In this document: positions 9,837 through 21,129 of the stretch, piece after piece
Layout of the letters: each line of letters begins with the position of its first letter
Position numbering within the stretch: the stretch's first letter is position 1
Source of the DNA: Ottelia alismoides
Taxonomy: Eukaryota; Streptophyta; Magnoliopsida; Alismatales; Hydrocharitaceae
DNA: 64,000 bases
Direction: 5' to 3'
Assembly: GCA_037367405.1 (NCBI GenBank)
Contig: JAZKJV010002623.1
Coordinates: forward strand, 729,424-793,423
Position numbers and translations under genes: made by a program
The notes under the pieces: generated by a model
Databases searched by the model: none
What the model was told of the DNA's origin: nothing
What the model saw: only the letters and a program-made list of their open reading frames with translations

Positions 9837-10833
9837 TGATGAAACTCGATTTCATCATTATAATTTGCATATATTAACCCCCTTGCTTAAATATGTATCA
9901 ATAAAAACCAGATAAAGTCCTGTAATTATCAGAGTCTCGAATAAATTAAAAACCACAAAAAAATTGCAAAATTAAAAATCGTGGTATTTTTATCATTAAA
10001 AATACCCTCAAAAATATTTTGTGTCTTCAAAAGGCCTCATCCTCGTTTTTAGTCAACATGAAACTTGTAGATCTCATTGAGATCTACAACTTTTATGTTT
10101 TGAGTTTTTCGAAATTCAGCCACTTAACCCCTCAAAAATCAAAATCTTTAATGCAATAATCTGATTGGGCCACGTGTCCCTTTCTGGTTGAGCCACATGG
10201 CCCGACCCCTTTGACTTGTCCGCCAGCGCCCCTGGCCATTGGATCTCTTCTTGATCCAACGGTCCAAAGGTCTCCACGCACGCCCTTTGTTCCCCACCGT
10301 CTGATCATGTCCATCTCACATCTGCACCGTCTGCTAGCGCCTCGCCCATAGTCTGCCACATGGTATTTTATGCATCGTCCGATCATCTCCTGGAGCTGAA
10401 ATCTTCACCATCCAAAACCACAATCATTCGCAACCCTCCGATCTTTCTCCTGATCTAATCTGGGCCGTGGCTAAGCCGCGCACACGACGCTCCATGTGGT
10501 GCGCTCAATCACCCTCCGATCTAGCGCCTTAGACCTAATCTCAACCACTTGTTAGCTCTCATCTGTCAGCCGTTGGATCTTGCCAACGGCTGGTACTTCG
10601 TCCCCTACCTCCATTCGTCCTTCATCCCCACAATCTCCACCTCGCAGGACACCTTCGCCCTTCCATTTTTTCCCGACTCCACGATCTCCACCTCCAAACT
10701 CTAACCGCTCCACGACTTCGCGCGATCCACCTTCATCCTTGCGGCCAATCACTCCTTCCACGATGCCCTCTCACTCATGCCATATCTTCCCCGCAAACCT
10801 CGACCGTCTTGACCGGAACCGCCACTTTCACCC

Positions 10834-10841
10834 GATAAATA
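10834..10841 (+). promoter_or_regulatory. TATA-like box of E3 LTR1
   Basis: GATAAATA, 997 bp after the LTR start and 267 bp before the putative splice donor; the copy in LTR2 is at 16918-16925. Confidence 0.55.
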
Positions 10842-11100
10842 CTCTGCCTCCACCACCGATTCTCAGGGTCCACCTTTACACGGGGCGAGGCACAACCCTC
10901 CTACACCTCCCTGTGACAGGGGAGGTGGCGGGAACGAGCGACAATGACTTACGCCTCCGGTGTCGACCCGCCGCCCTCCATGGCGGCATCGCGGCGCTCC
11001 CAGCCCGCTCGAGCTTCCTCCATTGGCTGAGGAGGTCCAATGAAGACCCGGGGATATTCTCGAACCCCAAGCACAAGTCATAGTATCCTTCTCCAATCAG

Positions 11101-11396
11101 GTAAGTCTCCTCCAACTTTCTAGTATTTTCACCTTTCTTCTCGGAATTAATTAGGTAGTTATACCCCTCGTCAACCTTCATCGACCACTCCTCGAGCTTC
11201 ATCTCATTTTCACCGTTCACGCGATCACCTTCGATCATCCCTTCCTCCTTCTTCATGCCTCGACCACCTTCGATCCATCTCCTCTCCAGTCGCCGGAGAT
11301 TGAGCTCCGGTTCCTTCGCCCCCTCGCTCGCATGGAACCCCATCCCATTCACATACGCTTTCCCCTTTTGCCTCGGCTATGTTCCTAACTATGCAG
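11101..11396 (+). other. Putative intron inside E3 LTR1
   Basis: CAG|GTAAGT at 11098-11106 is a strong donor. TTCCTAACTATGCAG|GT ending at 11396 has a branch-point-like CTAAC and an acceptor. Length is 296 bp, and the same length is kept in LTR2 (17186-17481). E6 has a 314-bp and E4 a 305-bp equivalent at the same distance from the TATA box. Confidence 0.5.
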
Positions 11397-11913
11397 GTCA
11401 ACATCTCCTTCAATGGTCGGAGACCTGCTGGAGCCAACTTCATCCACTTCGCTGCCTTCAGCAGAGCTTCGACGGTCTGAGCAAGAAAGACCAGCGCCTT
11501 CCCCGAGCTCCCAGCTTCCTCGACTTACTTCATGGGAGCTCCGGGGAGGTCTACCTTGTCTGAGAATCAGCGCCGTAGGAGGGGTTCCTTTACCTGAGCT
11601 TGAACTTCGCCGCCCGCCACAGAGGAAGGAGGAGCAGGAGCCATCAGATGCGTTCTCTCGGAGCTCATCCAACAGCTCAGCAGACGCCACGTCGCCATCT
11701 TGCGCAGCCTAAAGGTACCGTCGGATCCTCGAGATCTGATGGTTTTCGATGGTCCACGTGTCAGCACCCGCTCTTCTCTGAGCCTCAGCACCAGACCAGT
11801 AGGTTCGGGTGCTCCAAACCTACCCCGAGCCCAAACCTGGAGGCTCGTCTGTCCCGAGACAAAGCTGCACCGAGCCTACTCCGAGCCTCTGAGTTTGTCC
11901 GAGCCTGGAGGTG

Positions 11914-11930
11914 CACGTGCCGGTCACGTG
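11914..11930 (+). promoter_or_regulatory. CACGTG-N5-CACGTG pair in E3 LTR1
   Basis: CACGTG-CCGGT-CACGTG, flanked by GGT...ACC so that it can also fold as a stem, followed by CTGGGAAATATGC. The LTR2 copy at 18006-18022 keeps both words with one change in the spacer. Confidence 0.65.
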
Positions 11931-12789
11931 CGACCTGGGAAATATGCGCAGAGGTCCACTGACTTCTTCCAGTTTGCATCCAGGTCCTGAATCACATGCA
12001 GCGGACGTGCACAGTGGGTATTTTGCAATATACCCCCTACGGGTTTTCATAATTGCAAAAATACCCTTGTGTGTGTGGTCTATTTATAGGGAAGGTCCCT
12101 ATCTTTCTTGTATTTGCATTTTAGTCCCTCCCATGGACCTGTTTGTAGTTATCTTTCATGTTTTCTTGCGTTTATGCCCTTGTCTTCTTTCATGTATATC
12201 TTGAGCATCGTATCTCTGTTTCAGTTGATTTCAGTTTCAATTTAAAGCTTGTTTGACGAACTTTTTAATGACATATTTGGTTTCTTATTTTGACACTATA
12301 ATCTTAACGTATTACTTTAAACAACTCAAGTGTCTTTTATGCCGTGCAGACAAACCTTGCCTGATGTATCAAATGAGTTATCTCTTGATTCAAGTCGGAA
12401 ATTAACTATGGTTTTAAGTTGCTCATGGTTTTAACCAAGGGCATGTTTGCATTGCACTTCTCACATATATTTGCATTATAAAAAAATCAAAATAAAAAAT
12501 GCATGTTTTATATTTGCTTGACGCATTGTCTTGTCTTCTTGTATTCTTTGGCCTATCGATCTTCAACTCAACACTTAGTTAATGAATGAAAGTCTGAATA
12601 ATCACGAGAGAGGCTCGTGTCCCTGAGTTCGACCTTGGTTTCTTACCAAGTAAAATAAATTCATGACCATCCAATTTCATTGATATATCCAAATTAGATG
12701 GTTTTTGATAAACCTAGTCCAGCCCGACTGCAATGACCATTATGTGCTAATTCAACACTCTTAAAGGGCTAGATTTGCGGCTCATCAAA

Positions 12790-12807
12790 TGGCGTCGTTG
12801 CCAGGGA
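12790..12807 (+). other. E3 primer-binding site, tRNA-Asp
   Basis: TGGCGTCGTTGCCAGGGA begins two bases after the LTR. It matches the complement of the 3' end of plant tRNA-Asp(GUC), TGGCGCCGTTGCCGGGGA from memory, at 16 of 18 positions. Confidence 0.85.
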
Positions 12808-13790
12808 CATGGCTCATTTCTTGTATTATTTGGAATTTTATCTATTTAATTAAGTGTTTCATTTTATAGGTCAACGTGTTCATCTATTTTGCATTACAAA
12901 ATTTTCCTTTTTTATTTGATCTCTAACCTTTGTTTCTATGGCAGGGACCTTGATCATTCAAGGAGGCGAGGAGCTGGTGTTTCCCGTTGCGAGGAGCCGC
13001 AGGAACATGCTTAGATCAAGTAGAAAAAGAAAAAAATGTCTGTCATTTTGCATCATGTAATAATCATCTTTACAGCGGTCTTCGATCGAAGGCTCACGAT
13101 TGTAAAAGAACGATATATGTGGTTATGTGGGGATTGTCCCCACTTGAGTTTCGACCTAGGACTAGACACGTGTCTCTTCGAGCTTATTTTATCATTCATA
13201 TTTTTATGTGCTTGTTCGTAGGTAGGACACACTATAAATAAAGACGCACGTAGCATCGCCTCATTTAGCCAAATCTAAAAGAGATTCTTCCCTGCTAATA
13301 GAAGTATGTTAGGTACAGCTTTTTGATCGACTTGCATGCATGAGTTTGGTTTTTAAAACAGTCCAAGTTTTCACGAATTTCGTCAAGGCACTGCATGTTT
13401 TCTCGAGTAGCCTAGATCATGTTTTATCGGTTTCATGGTTTTCTCGATTTCCCCTCCTAGATTGATCACCTAGGTTAATGGAAAATGAGAATGAATGGTA
13501 GATGATGATTGCTTGATTTTTGTGCTCATCTTAATTTAGTGACAACCTTAAATAACTGGGACTGTTAATTGCAAGTCAACCTAAAAATGGAGTAAAATAT
13601 TGTTTTGGGAGAGCAATACCCTTGTTTACGCAATTGATTTTATTTAACACTCTTTCCCGTGTAAAGATAAAATGTTTTAATCACCAATAAAACCGACAAG
13701 ATAATAAACCAACCTTGGTTGGTCTCATATGTGAGTTGGTGAAATTGAAGGGTCTTGCATGTTTGATTGAGCCATGTTTGCTCCGAAACT
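12808..13790 (+). other. E3 5' leader, non-coding
   Basis: Contains GGGACTG-TAATTG (about 13558) and TTGGGAGAGCAATACCCTTG (about 13605), motifs also found in the leaders of E6, E2 and partly E4 in the same order. The end resembles the gag-proximal leader of E6 ('aaccgacaagataa' and 'gttggtgaaattgaa'). gag itself is missing: sequence resembling the end of the pol region begins soon after. Confidence 0.6.
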
Positions 13791-13903
13791 CTCCCCTGAG
13801 CCTTAGTCACTCCATTAATCTCCACAGATTCATCCACTCACTTGTATATCCATCCTTCTTCTTCGTTCACCTCGGGTCTCTCCCAACATCAAATCTCCAT
13901 CTT

Positions 13904-14116
13904 TATACTTAGGCTACTCTCAGCCTAAGTATAGGGGGGACCCGAGTCCATGTGATTTCTCCACTCATCTTTCCTTGCCTTTATACTTAGGTTATTTCTA
14001 ACCTAAGTATAGGGGGAATCCTCCTTAGTTCCTGTATATTTCTCTATATTTAAACGGACCTATGTACTTGTATCATCTAGTGCTATGAGGACATAACAAA
14101 GTTTAAGTATAGGGGG
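13904..14116 (+). repeat. E3 array of three stem-loop + PPT-like modules
   Basis: Module 1: TATACTTAGGCT (13904-13915) pairs with AGCCTAAGTATA (13922-13933) and runs into six G. Module 2: TATACTTAGGTT (13982-13993) pairs with AACCTAAGTATA (14000-14011) and runs into five G. Module 3: GTGCTATGAGGACATA then TTTAAGTATAGGGGGG (14101-14116). The changed base pair next to the loop (CT/AG versus TT/AA) is compensated on both arms. Confidence 0.75.
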
Positions 14117-15812
14117 GTATACCATGTATACAATATATGTACTTTAGCTAAAATCTGAAAATTTTGAAAAATTTAAAACCTTTTAGCTAAAGTAAAATCC
14201 TTTGAACTAAGTGGGCTCAAATGTTTTCACTATTTTTTCTATATTATGTTACATTATTTTTATAAAAATATTTTCGAAAATGATTTGAAAAATGAGTTTC
14301 TCTTGTTTTGAAAAGTCCTTTGAAAATATTTTGAAAATTTTTATTTGTATGACATGGTATTGAAATTTTCTTTTTGATTTCAAGAAAAGTTGAGTCTAAC
14401 CAGTGTTCTAACCTTTAATTAAAAACCATAAAAATGAGAAAAATCCAAAAATCCTTTAAGAGTCATTAGTGACTACTAAGCCCAAATAAGTAGCCGCGTT
14501 CAGTGAGGGTTCACCCTTAGCAGAGTGGGTGGTTTAGAGGACATCGCGTAAGGCCTCATGCTCAAGCAACGAGATCCCGCCTGTACTTACACCCATATTG
14601 GCTGAATGCAGATGCATCTACTTAATTGAGTTTAGGCAGTCCTATTATCTCTTGAAGTCAAAAAAATGTTTTTGAATGAAGGAGTTGGATTAATCCTCTA
14701 CTTTTACACTTCCACCAAGGATCTGAAAAGTTCAAGAAAGCTTGATTTGTGAGGTCTTGAGATTTTTAGGTTACCAGCCTTAGCCATCAGGATCTTAGAC
14801 TTAATCATCCACATTCCCCTAATTTTCTAGATTTGCGTGCTATATTGCATGCTTAGTCTCAGACCATTAAGAATATGATCAACACATCACATACACGACT
14901 GCGGTTTCGATGAGATGAGTTGACTTTTCACTTGAGGGACTGGGATAAGGGATTCGAATCTGGATTTGATCTAATGATGCTTGAGGATGGGATAAAATAT
15001 TTGAAGGCTTCATAAAACCTGAGTGTCAGCAATTTTAGCAAGTATGAGAACTTGGTTCTTATACTAATCTCTTGACATTGATCTAAGTGCCAGGGTGTGA
15101 AATAAATAAAAAATTGTTGATCAGTGTGCACCAACTCTTGGTAAAAGCAGTGGAGCTAGTCAAAAATACTACAAGTCAATGAAATGTCAAAGAAAAGCTC
15201 TCATTCCACAAAGTCAAATATCAAAGAGCTTCCACCAAAGGCGAGCGCTCCCACCCATTTCAAAGTGTCCACTTGGACCACCGCTATTAGGACCAGGAGT
15301 CGGGCTTGCACCAAAAAAGGGCTCTACATCGTAAATGCTACAAGTCTGGGTGTCGAAGGTACGATAGGTACTCAAAAAAGACACACCCCGGTGTATTCCC
15401 AGGAAAACAAGTGCAGACGGCTCCAACTTCTCTTGACGGACGCACTGATCAACACCAAAAAATGGGTTGCGTAATAAGGCACTAGAGAGAATCCATGTTC
15501 CAATGCGAGGGATAGAAGAAATGACACAACCCCATGCCCTCCACTACTGGCCTTCCATCTACATTTTCTAAGTCTGACAACTATAGACGGTAGACTGGAT
15601 GCAAGATTTGATTTATTCCCTAGTGTTGAGGATTGAGTCCTTAGGAGAATTTCTTGAACCAAGACCTTGGGTGAAGTTTTGACTCTACTCTCGGGAACGC
15701 AGTCAACACTAAATGGCATACCCTTAGTATATATGTACATCAGAGAGAGTCTGGAGAATTAGAGGAATTGGATGCCTCTTGATTAAGGCTGGGTTGAGCT
15801 CTAGAACTTTTG
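14117..15812 (+). other. E3 3' internal region, non-coding
   Basis: AT-rich stretch followed at about 14505-14640 by a block resembling the 5' leader of E2 (minus strand, about 22680-22500: 'cttagcagagtgggggtttagag'), and then unique DNA. The 96-codon frame 15184-15474 begins with a lysine/serine-rich stretch but matches no family I know. I see no gag or pol similarity. Confidence 0.55.
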
Positions 15813-15919
15813 ACTTCTAAAGTTGAGTGTACTTGAACAGATTGGATCCTGTACTCACCTACACAAGGGGGTTAATCCAATTCATTCATTTTCTTGATGC
15901 TCGAGGATGAGCATAATTT

Positions 15920-15932
15920 AAGTATAGGGGGG
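15920..15932 (+). promoter_or_regulatory. E3 PPT
   Basis: AAGTATAGGGGGG directly before LTR2, with the hairpin TGCTC-gaggat-GAGCA about 10 bases upstream (15898-15913). Confidence 0.85.
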
Positions 15933-16917
15933 TGATGAAACTCGATTTCGTCATCATAATTTGCATATATTAACCCCCTTGCTTAAATCTGTGCCAATAA
16001 AAACCAGATAAAGTCCTGTAATTATCAGAGTCTCGAATAAATTAAAAACCACAAAAAATTGCAAAACTAAAAATCGTGGTATTTTTATCCTTAAAAATAC
16101 CCTAAAAATATTTTGTCTTCAAAAATATTTTGGTCAACATGAAATTTGTAGATCTCATCGAGATCTACAACTTTCATGTTTTGAGGTTTTCCAGGTTCGG
16201 CCATATAACCCCTCAAAAATCAAAATCTTTAATGCAATAATCTGATTGGGCCACGTGGCCCTTTCTGGTTGAACCACGTGGCCCGACCCCTTTGACCTGT
16301 CCGCCAGTGCCCCTGGCTGTTGGATCTCTTCTTGATCCAACGGTCCAAAGGTCTCCATGCACACCCTTTGTTCCCCACTGTCTAATCATGCCCATCTCAC
16401 ATCTGCACCGTCCGCTAGCACCTCGTCCATAGTCTGCCACGTGGTATTTTGTGCACCGTCTGATCATCTCCTGGAGCTGAAATCTTCACCATCCAAAACC
16501 ACAATCATCCTCAACCCTCTGATTTTTCTCCTGATCTGATCTGTGCCGTGCCTAAGCCGCGCGTACGACGCTCCACGTAGCGTACTTAATCACCATCCGA
16601 TCCAGCGCCTTAGACCTATTCTCAACCACTTGTTAGCGCTCATCTGTCAGCCGTTGGATCGTAAGATCCAATGGCCAGTACTTCATCCCCTACCTCCAGT
16701 CGTCCTTCATCCCCACAATCTCCACCTCGCAGGACACCTTCGCCCTTCCATTTTTCCCGACTCCACAATCTCCACCTCCAAACTCTAACTGCTCCACGAC
16801 TTCGCCCGATCCACCCTCATCCTCGCGGCCAGTCACTCCTTTCACGATGCCCTCCCACTCATGCCATATCTTCCCCGCAAACCTTGACCATCTTGACTGG
16901 AACCGCCACTTTCACCC

Positions 16918-16925
16918 GATAAATA
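16918..16925 (+). promoter_or_regulatory. TATA-like box of E3 LTR2
   Basis: GATAAATA, the copy of 10834-10841, 985 bp after the LTR start. Confidence 0.5.
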
Positions 16926-17185
16926 CTCCGCCTCCACCACCGATTCTCAGGGTCCACCTTTACGCGGGGCGAGGTCCAACCCTCCTACACCTCCCTGTGA
17001 CAGGGGGAGGTGACGGGATCAAGCGACGCCGACTCACGCCTCCGGTGTCGACCCGTCGCCCTCCATGGAGGCGTCGTGGCGCTCCCAGCCCGCTCGAGCT
17101 GCCTCCATTGGCTGAGCAGGTCCAACGAAGACCCGAGGATCTTCTCGAACCCCAAGCACAAGCCGTGACATCCATCTCCGATCAG

Positions 17186-17481
17186 GTAAGTCTCCTCCAA
17201 CTTTCTAGTATTTTCGCCTTTCTTCTCGGAATTAATTAGGTAGTTATACCCCTCGTCAACCTTCATCAACCACTCCTCGATTTTCATCTCATTTTCACCG
17301 TTCATGCGATCACCTTCGATCATCCCTTCCTCCTTCTTCATGCCTCGGCCACCTTCGACCCATCTCCTCTCCGGTCACCGGAGATGGAGCTCCGGTTCCT
17401 TCGCCCCCTCGCTCGCATGGAACCCCATCCCATTCACATACGCTTTCTCCTTTTGCCTCGGCTATGTTCCTAACTATGCAG
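17186..17481 (+). other. Putative intron inside E3 LTR2
   Basis: Same donor (CAG|GTAAGT) and acceptor (CTAACTATGCAG|GT) as LTR1 and same 296-bp length. Both splice sites have survived in both LTRs. Confidence 0.5.
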
Positions 17482-18879
17482 GTCAACAACTCCTTCGATG
17501 GCTGGAGACATGCCGGAACCACATCGTCCACTTTGCCGCCGTCAGTAGAGCTTTGACGGTCTGAGCAAGAAAGTCCAGCGCCTTCCCTGAGCTCCCACCT
17601 ACATCACCTTACTTCACGGGAGCTCCGGGGAGGTCTACCTTGTCCGAGAATCAGCGACAGAGGAGGATTTCCTTTGCCAGAGCCCGAACTTCACCGCCCG
17701 CCGCAGAGGAGGAAGGAGGAGTAGGAGCTGCCGGATGCGTTCTCTCGGAGCTCATCCAACAGCTCAGCAGACTCCACGTCGCCATCTTGCGTAGCCTACA
17801 GGTACCGTCGGATCCTCAAGATCTGACGATTTCTGATGGTCCACGTGTCAACACCCTCTCTTCTCCGGGCCTCAGCACTAGACCAGTAGGTTCGGGTGCT
17901 CCGAACCTACCTCGAGCCAAATCCTAGAGGCTCGTCTGTCCCGAGCCGAGCCGAAGCTACACCGAGCCTACTCCGAGCCTCTGAGTTTGTCCGAGCCTGG
18001 AGGTGCACGTGTCGGTCACGTGCGACCTAGGCAATTTGTGCAGAGGCCCACTAACTTCTTCCAGTTTGCATCCAGGTCCTGAATCACATGTAGCAGGCGT
18101 GCACAGTGGGTATTTTGCAATATACCCCCTGTGGGTTTTTATAATTGCAAAAATACCCCTGTGCGTGTGGGCTATTTACAGGGAAGGTCCCTATCTTTCT
18201 TGTATTTGCATTTTAGTCCCTCCCATGGACCTGTTTGTAGTTATCTTTCATGTTTTCTTGCGTTTATGCCATTGTCTTCTTTCATGTATATCTTGAGCAT
18301 CGTATCTCTATTTCAGTTGATTTCAGTTTTAATTTAAAGCTTGTTTGACGAACTTTTTAATGACATATTTGGCTTCTTATTTTGACACTATAATCTTAAC
18401 GTATTACTTTAAAAAACTCAAGTGTCTTTTATGCCGTGCAGACAAACCTTGCCTGATGTATCAAATGAGTTATCTCTTGATTCAAGTCAGAAATTAACTA
18501 AGGTTTTAAGTTGCTCATGATTTTAACCAAGGGCATGTTTGCATTGCACTTCTCACATATATTTGCATTATAAAAAAATCAAAATAGAAAATGCATGTTT
18601 TATATTTGCTTGACGCATTGTCTTGTCTTATTGTATTCTTTGGCCTATCAATCTTCAACTCAACACTTAGTTAATGAATGAAAGTCTGAATAATCACGAG
18701 AGAGGCTCATGTCCCTGAGTTCGACCTTGGTTTCTTACCAAGTAAAATAAATTCATGACCATCCAATTTCATTGATATATCCAAATTAGATGCTTTTTGA
18801 TAAACCTAATCCAGCTCGACTGCAATGACCATTCTGTGCTAATTCAACACTCTTAAAGGGCTGGATTTGCGGTTCATCA

Positions 18880-19700
18880 GTACGTACTGTTGGACATGTA
18901 AAAGTGGCCTTTTCTTGGTCCTCTAGAGTGATGGCTACTTGGTTGTAGCCTAAGTACCCATCTAGAAAGCATAAGAATTCTTTCCCCGCAAGTATCTTTA
19001 GGATCTAGTCTATGAAGGGTATGGGGAAATGATCCTTCTTCGTCACGACATTCAAGCATTTGTAATCCACATAGACACGCTACAATGTGGGTACTCGCAT
19101 TGCAATCTTCTCTCCATCCGAGTTGGTGACTATCTGAAGTCCCACCTTCTTAGGAACTACATGAAGTGGTGCCAACCACTTATAATCAGATATGGGATAT
19201 ATAAACCCCGCTTCGCACTATTTTTCAATCTCCTTCTTGACAACATCTCATAAATTTGGATTCAACCTGCGCTGGAACTCATGAGAGGATCTAACACCTT
19301 CCTCAAGGTAAATATGGTGTGAGCACAAAGCAGGGTTAATCCCACGAAGATAGGACACACTCCAGCCTATGTCCTTGTGGTTCTTTTCAAGAATCTCTAG
19401 CAAGTGAGATTCTTGTCCTCCAGTCAATCTAGAACTGATAGTGACCAAGAACTTTCATGGTGGGCCTGCAAGGAAGACATATTTGAGTGTTGTGGATAAT
19501 GGTTTGAGCTCAAATAAAGTGTGGTCATCAAGAAAATCTAGCTCAATCAACCCTGGCTCTGTGTTGATAATGGATGGATCTGTCACTGAAGTACTGGCCA
19601 CCAACTGATTTGGCTTTGGAGTCGGATCATAAAAAAGGTCCAGGCAATCAACAAAAGCCACGTCCGACTCATCATCCTCGTCCTCTGATTAACCTGCAGG
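18880..19700 (-). pseudogene. E2 linker and RT N-terminal part
   Basis: Minus-strand frames 19661-19455 and 19448-19248 plus decayed sequence to 18880. The linker shows FLDDHTLFELKPL and LKYVFLAG, followed by the RT entry region (INPALCSHHIYLEEG, SSHEFQRRLNP) and the fingers with VDYKCLN and CFLDGYLGYNQVAI; the motif A catalytic aspartate (LDG) is present. The reading stops at FTCP next to E3. The following 64 or so codons, expected from E4 and E6, are absent on both sides of E3. Confidence 0.8.
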
Positions 19701-19953
19701 GAATATGCCTGACAAGCCTAAGTAAGTCATCGAGAATGTAGGGAGATGCATGAGAAAATTCTCCTATCGATAAGGTTTGATTCTGCATGTTCTGTCTAAT
19801 GGCCTCATCTACAGTGTCCTCTCCTGGTAAGAGGGACTTGTCAACCCAAGCTGATTGTTGTTGCTAGTGATCAACTGTGTCAACTCTGTAGCATTCGACT
19901 TTCGACGAAAGATATTCTGTGCTAATCTTCGAATCAGGTCTCTGTCATTTAGT

Positions 19954-20481
19954 TTAATGCATCTCTAACTCTACACTTTCATCGTGTGTATGAAAACATA
20001 TCTTTCCCATAGTATAATCAAAGATAGCTCCGACCGTCCTCAGAAAAGGGCAACCAAGTATGATCTTGGAATCTTGCCATTTTCGGGGACACTCCATGTC
20101 TAGGACCATGAAGTCCACCTTGTACTGTTTCCCCTCAATGTCGGGGATAACACCCTTCAACATCCCATTGCATCTCTTAATAGATTGGTCTGCGAATTGT
20201 AAGAGTGATCTCGATCTCCTTAGAAGTCCTAAATCTAGATGATCTAGGAGGGAATATTGCAGTAAATTGATCGAGGATCCACTATCGAGTAGAGTACGAG
20301 CAAATGATGTGTTAGCGATCTGACTGGTGACAAAATATTCTCCTAAATCCTTCTTCCTCGGAATCTCATTACGGATCGCACAAGTAGTGGCTATGGATTT
20401 CATTGATCGAATGTTCTTTTTCCTACTAGTCCTAATTGGTGTGCATCTTGCCTTAAGGTACTTCTTGAATGCAGGAACCAT
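19954..20481 (-). pseudogene. E2 aspartic protease region (intact frame)
   Basis: The open frame encodes 175 residues that cut the Gag-Pol polyprotein in the parent element. It begins with the conserved PAFKKYLKARC block before the protease, then ALLDSGSSINLL-like active-site context: here LLDSGSSINLL with the canonical D-S-G triad, at about residue 67. QFADQS, VLDME and ILGCPFLRT follow, as in E4 (54303-54959). This is the only protease in the window with an undamaged D-S-G; E4 has D-N-G and E6 D-N-N. The frame is continuous but the rest of the element is dead. Confidence 0.8.
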
Positions 20482-21129
20482 ATCCCACTAATTGAAGGAA
20501 AGGTATATAAACTTTAACATTCTCATTGCACATTCTTTCCATCTCTAAAATGTTAAGATCATTTTTTGAGAATTTTTCTTCTTTCCCTTACATAAGCCCG
20601 AGGAAAAGGGATTGGAGGCTCATGATGTGAAACAGAAATATCATCATATGAGTTCTTATTGGAATCAAAATTCAGTTGTACATGACTCTGACTTGGACTC
20701 GAACTCTGTACAAGACTCGACTGGCATGCATGAAATGGAACTAAAACTGAAGCTGAAAAACTGTTAGTGATGCATCCAAGGTGGTCTTATCATTTCCCGA
20801 AGACTTAGTGCTCACGATCGTGCTTGATGTCGCTTTATTCTTCTTTTTGGATTTTCTTGGTATTTTGATTTTTTTAGATCGTTGGGGATTCAGATCCCCA
20901 TAGTAATCCTAAAGGTGCTGCTGGTAATGATGATCCTCCTCCTCTGAGTTATCCACATGGGCTGGCTCATCGGTATCCTTCATTCCACTCTACCGTACTA
21001 GATCAAGGGTCTGCACGGTCCTACTGTTCCTGAGAGTAAGATGGTGAACACCGTGTGATAGGATCTCATGCTATAATTTTAAGAAATCAGAATAGTATAC
21101 CTGATCTTTCTGGCAATTCTGTCCTTGGT
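20482..21129 (-). pseudogene. E2 gag-protease linker remnant
   Basis: Decayed sequence between the gag C-terminal piece and protease, with an acidic stretch (DNSEEEDHH), a lysine-rich tract (QRSKKIKIPRKSKKKNK) and several frameshifts. It corresponds to E4 53570-54250, where ALKGRKKKTKKIQK occupies the same place. Nothing else is recognisable. Confidence 0.5.

Larger units (their letters stand above)
9837..12787 (+). repeat. E3 LTR1 (2951 bp)
   Basis: Starts TGATGAAA-CTCGA-TTTCATCA after a PPT copy and ends TCATCA at 12787, followed by the PBS. Contains the GTAGATCTC hairpin (10057-10097), a TATA-like box at 10834, a putative intron 11101-11396, and a CACGTG-N5-CACGTG pair at 11914-11930. It matches LTR2 (15933-18879) along its whole length with scattered substitutions and small indels. 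Confidence 0.9.
9717..18879 (+). mobile_element. E3: LARD-like non-autonomous LTR retrotransposon inside E2 pol
   Basis: Two LTRs of 2951 and 2947 bp flank 3145 bp of internal DNA without gag or pol. PBS, leader, stem-loop array, PPT and LTR signals are all present. A 120-bp copy of the element's own 3' end (9717-9836) lies in front of LTR1. E3 follows the design of large retrotransposon derivatives (LARDs), which need proteins from related elements. The right end is followed by E2 RT sequence at 18880; the left target duplication cannot be verified because the left flank is rearranged. Confidence 0.85.
15933..18879 (+). repeat. E3 LTR2 (2947 bp)
   Basis: Full-length partner of LTR1, same start palindrome and same TTCATCA end, followed at 18880 by minus-strand RT sequence of E2. 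Contains the GTAGATCTC hairpin (16138-16178), TATA-like box (16918), putative intron (17186-17481) and CACGTG pair (18006-18022). Open frames inside it match those of LTR1 only where the DNA is conserved and are not genes. Confidence 0.9.

Noticed and set aside
13904..14116. CRISPR-like array
   Set aside because: Only three to four units with irregular spacing, in a plant retrotransposon; the units are hairpins with PPT copies.
15184..15474. 96-codon frame in E3 as a possible accessory gene
   Set aside because: No similarity to gag, pol or any family I know, no counterpart in E4 or E2, and weak start context. Kept only as a remark.
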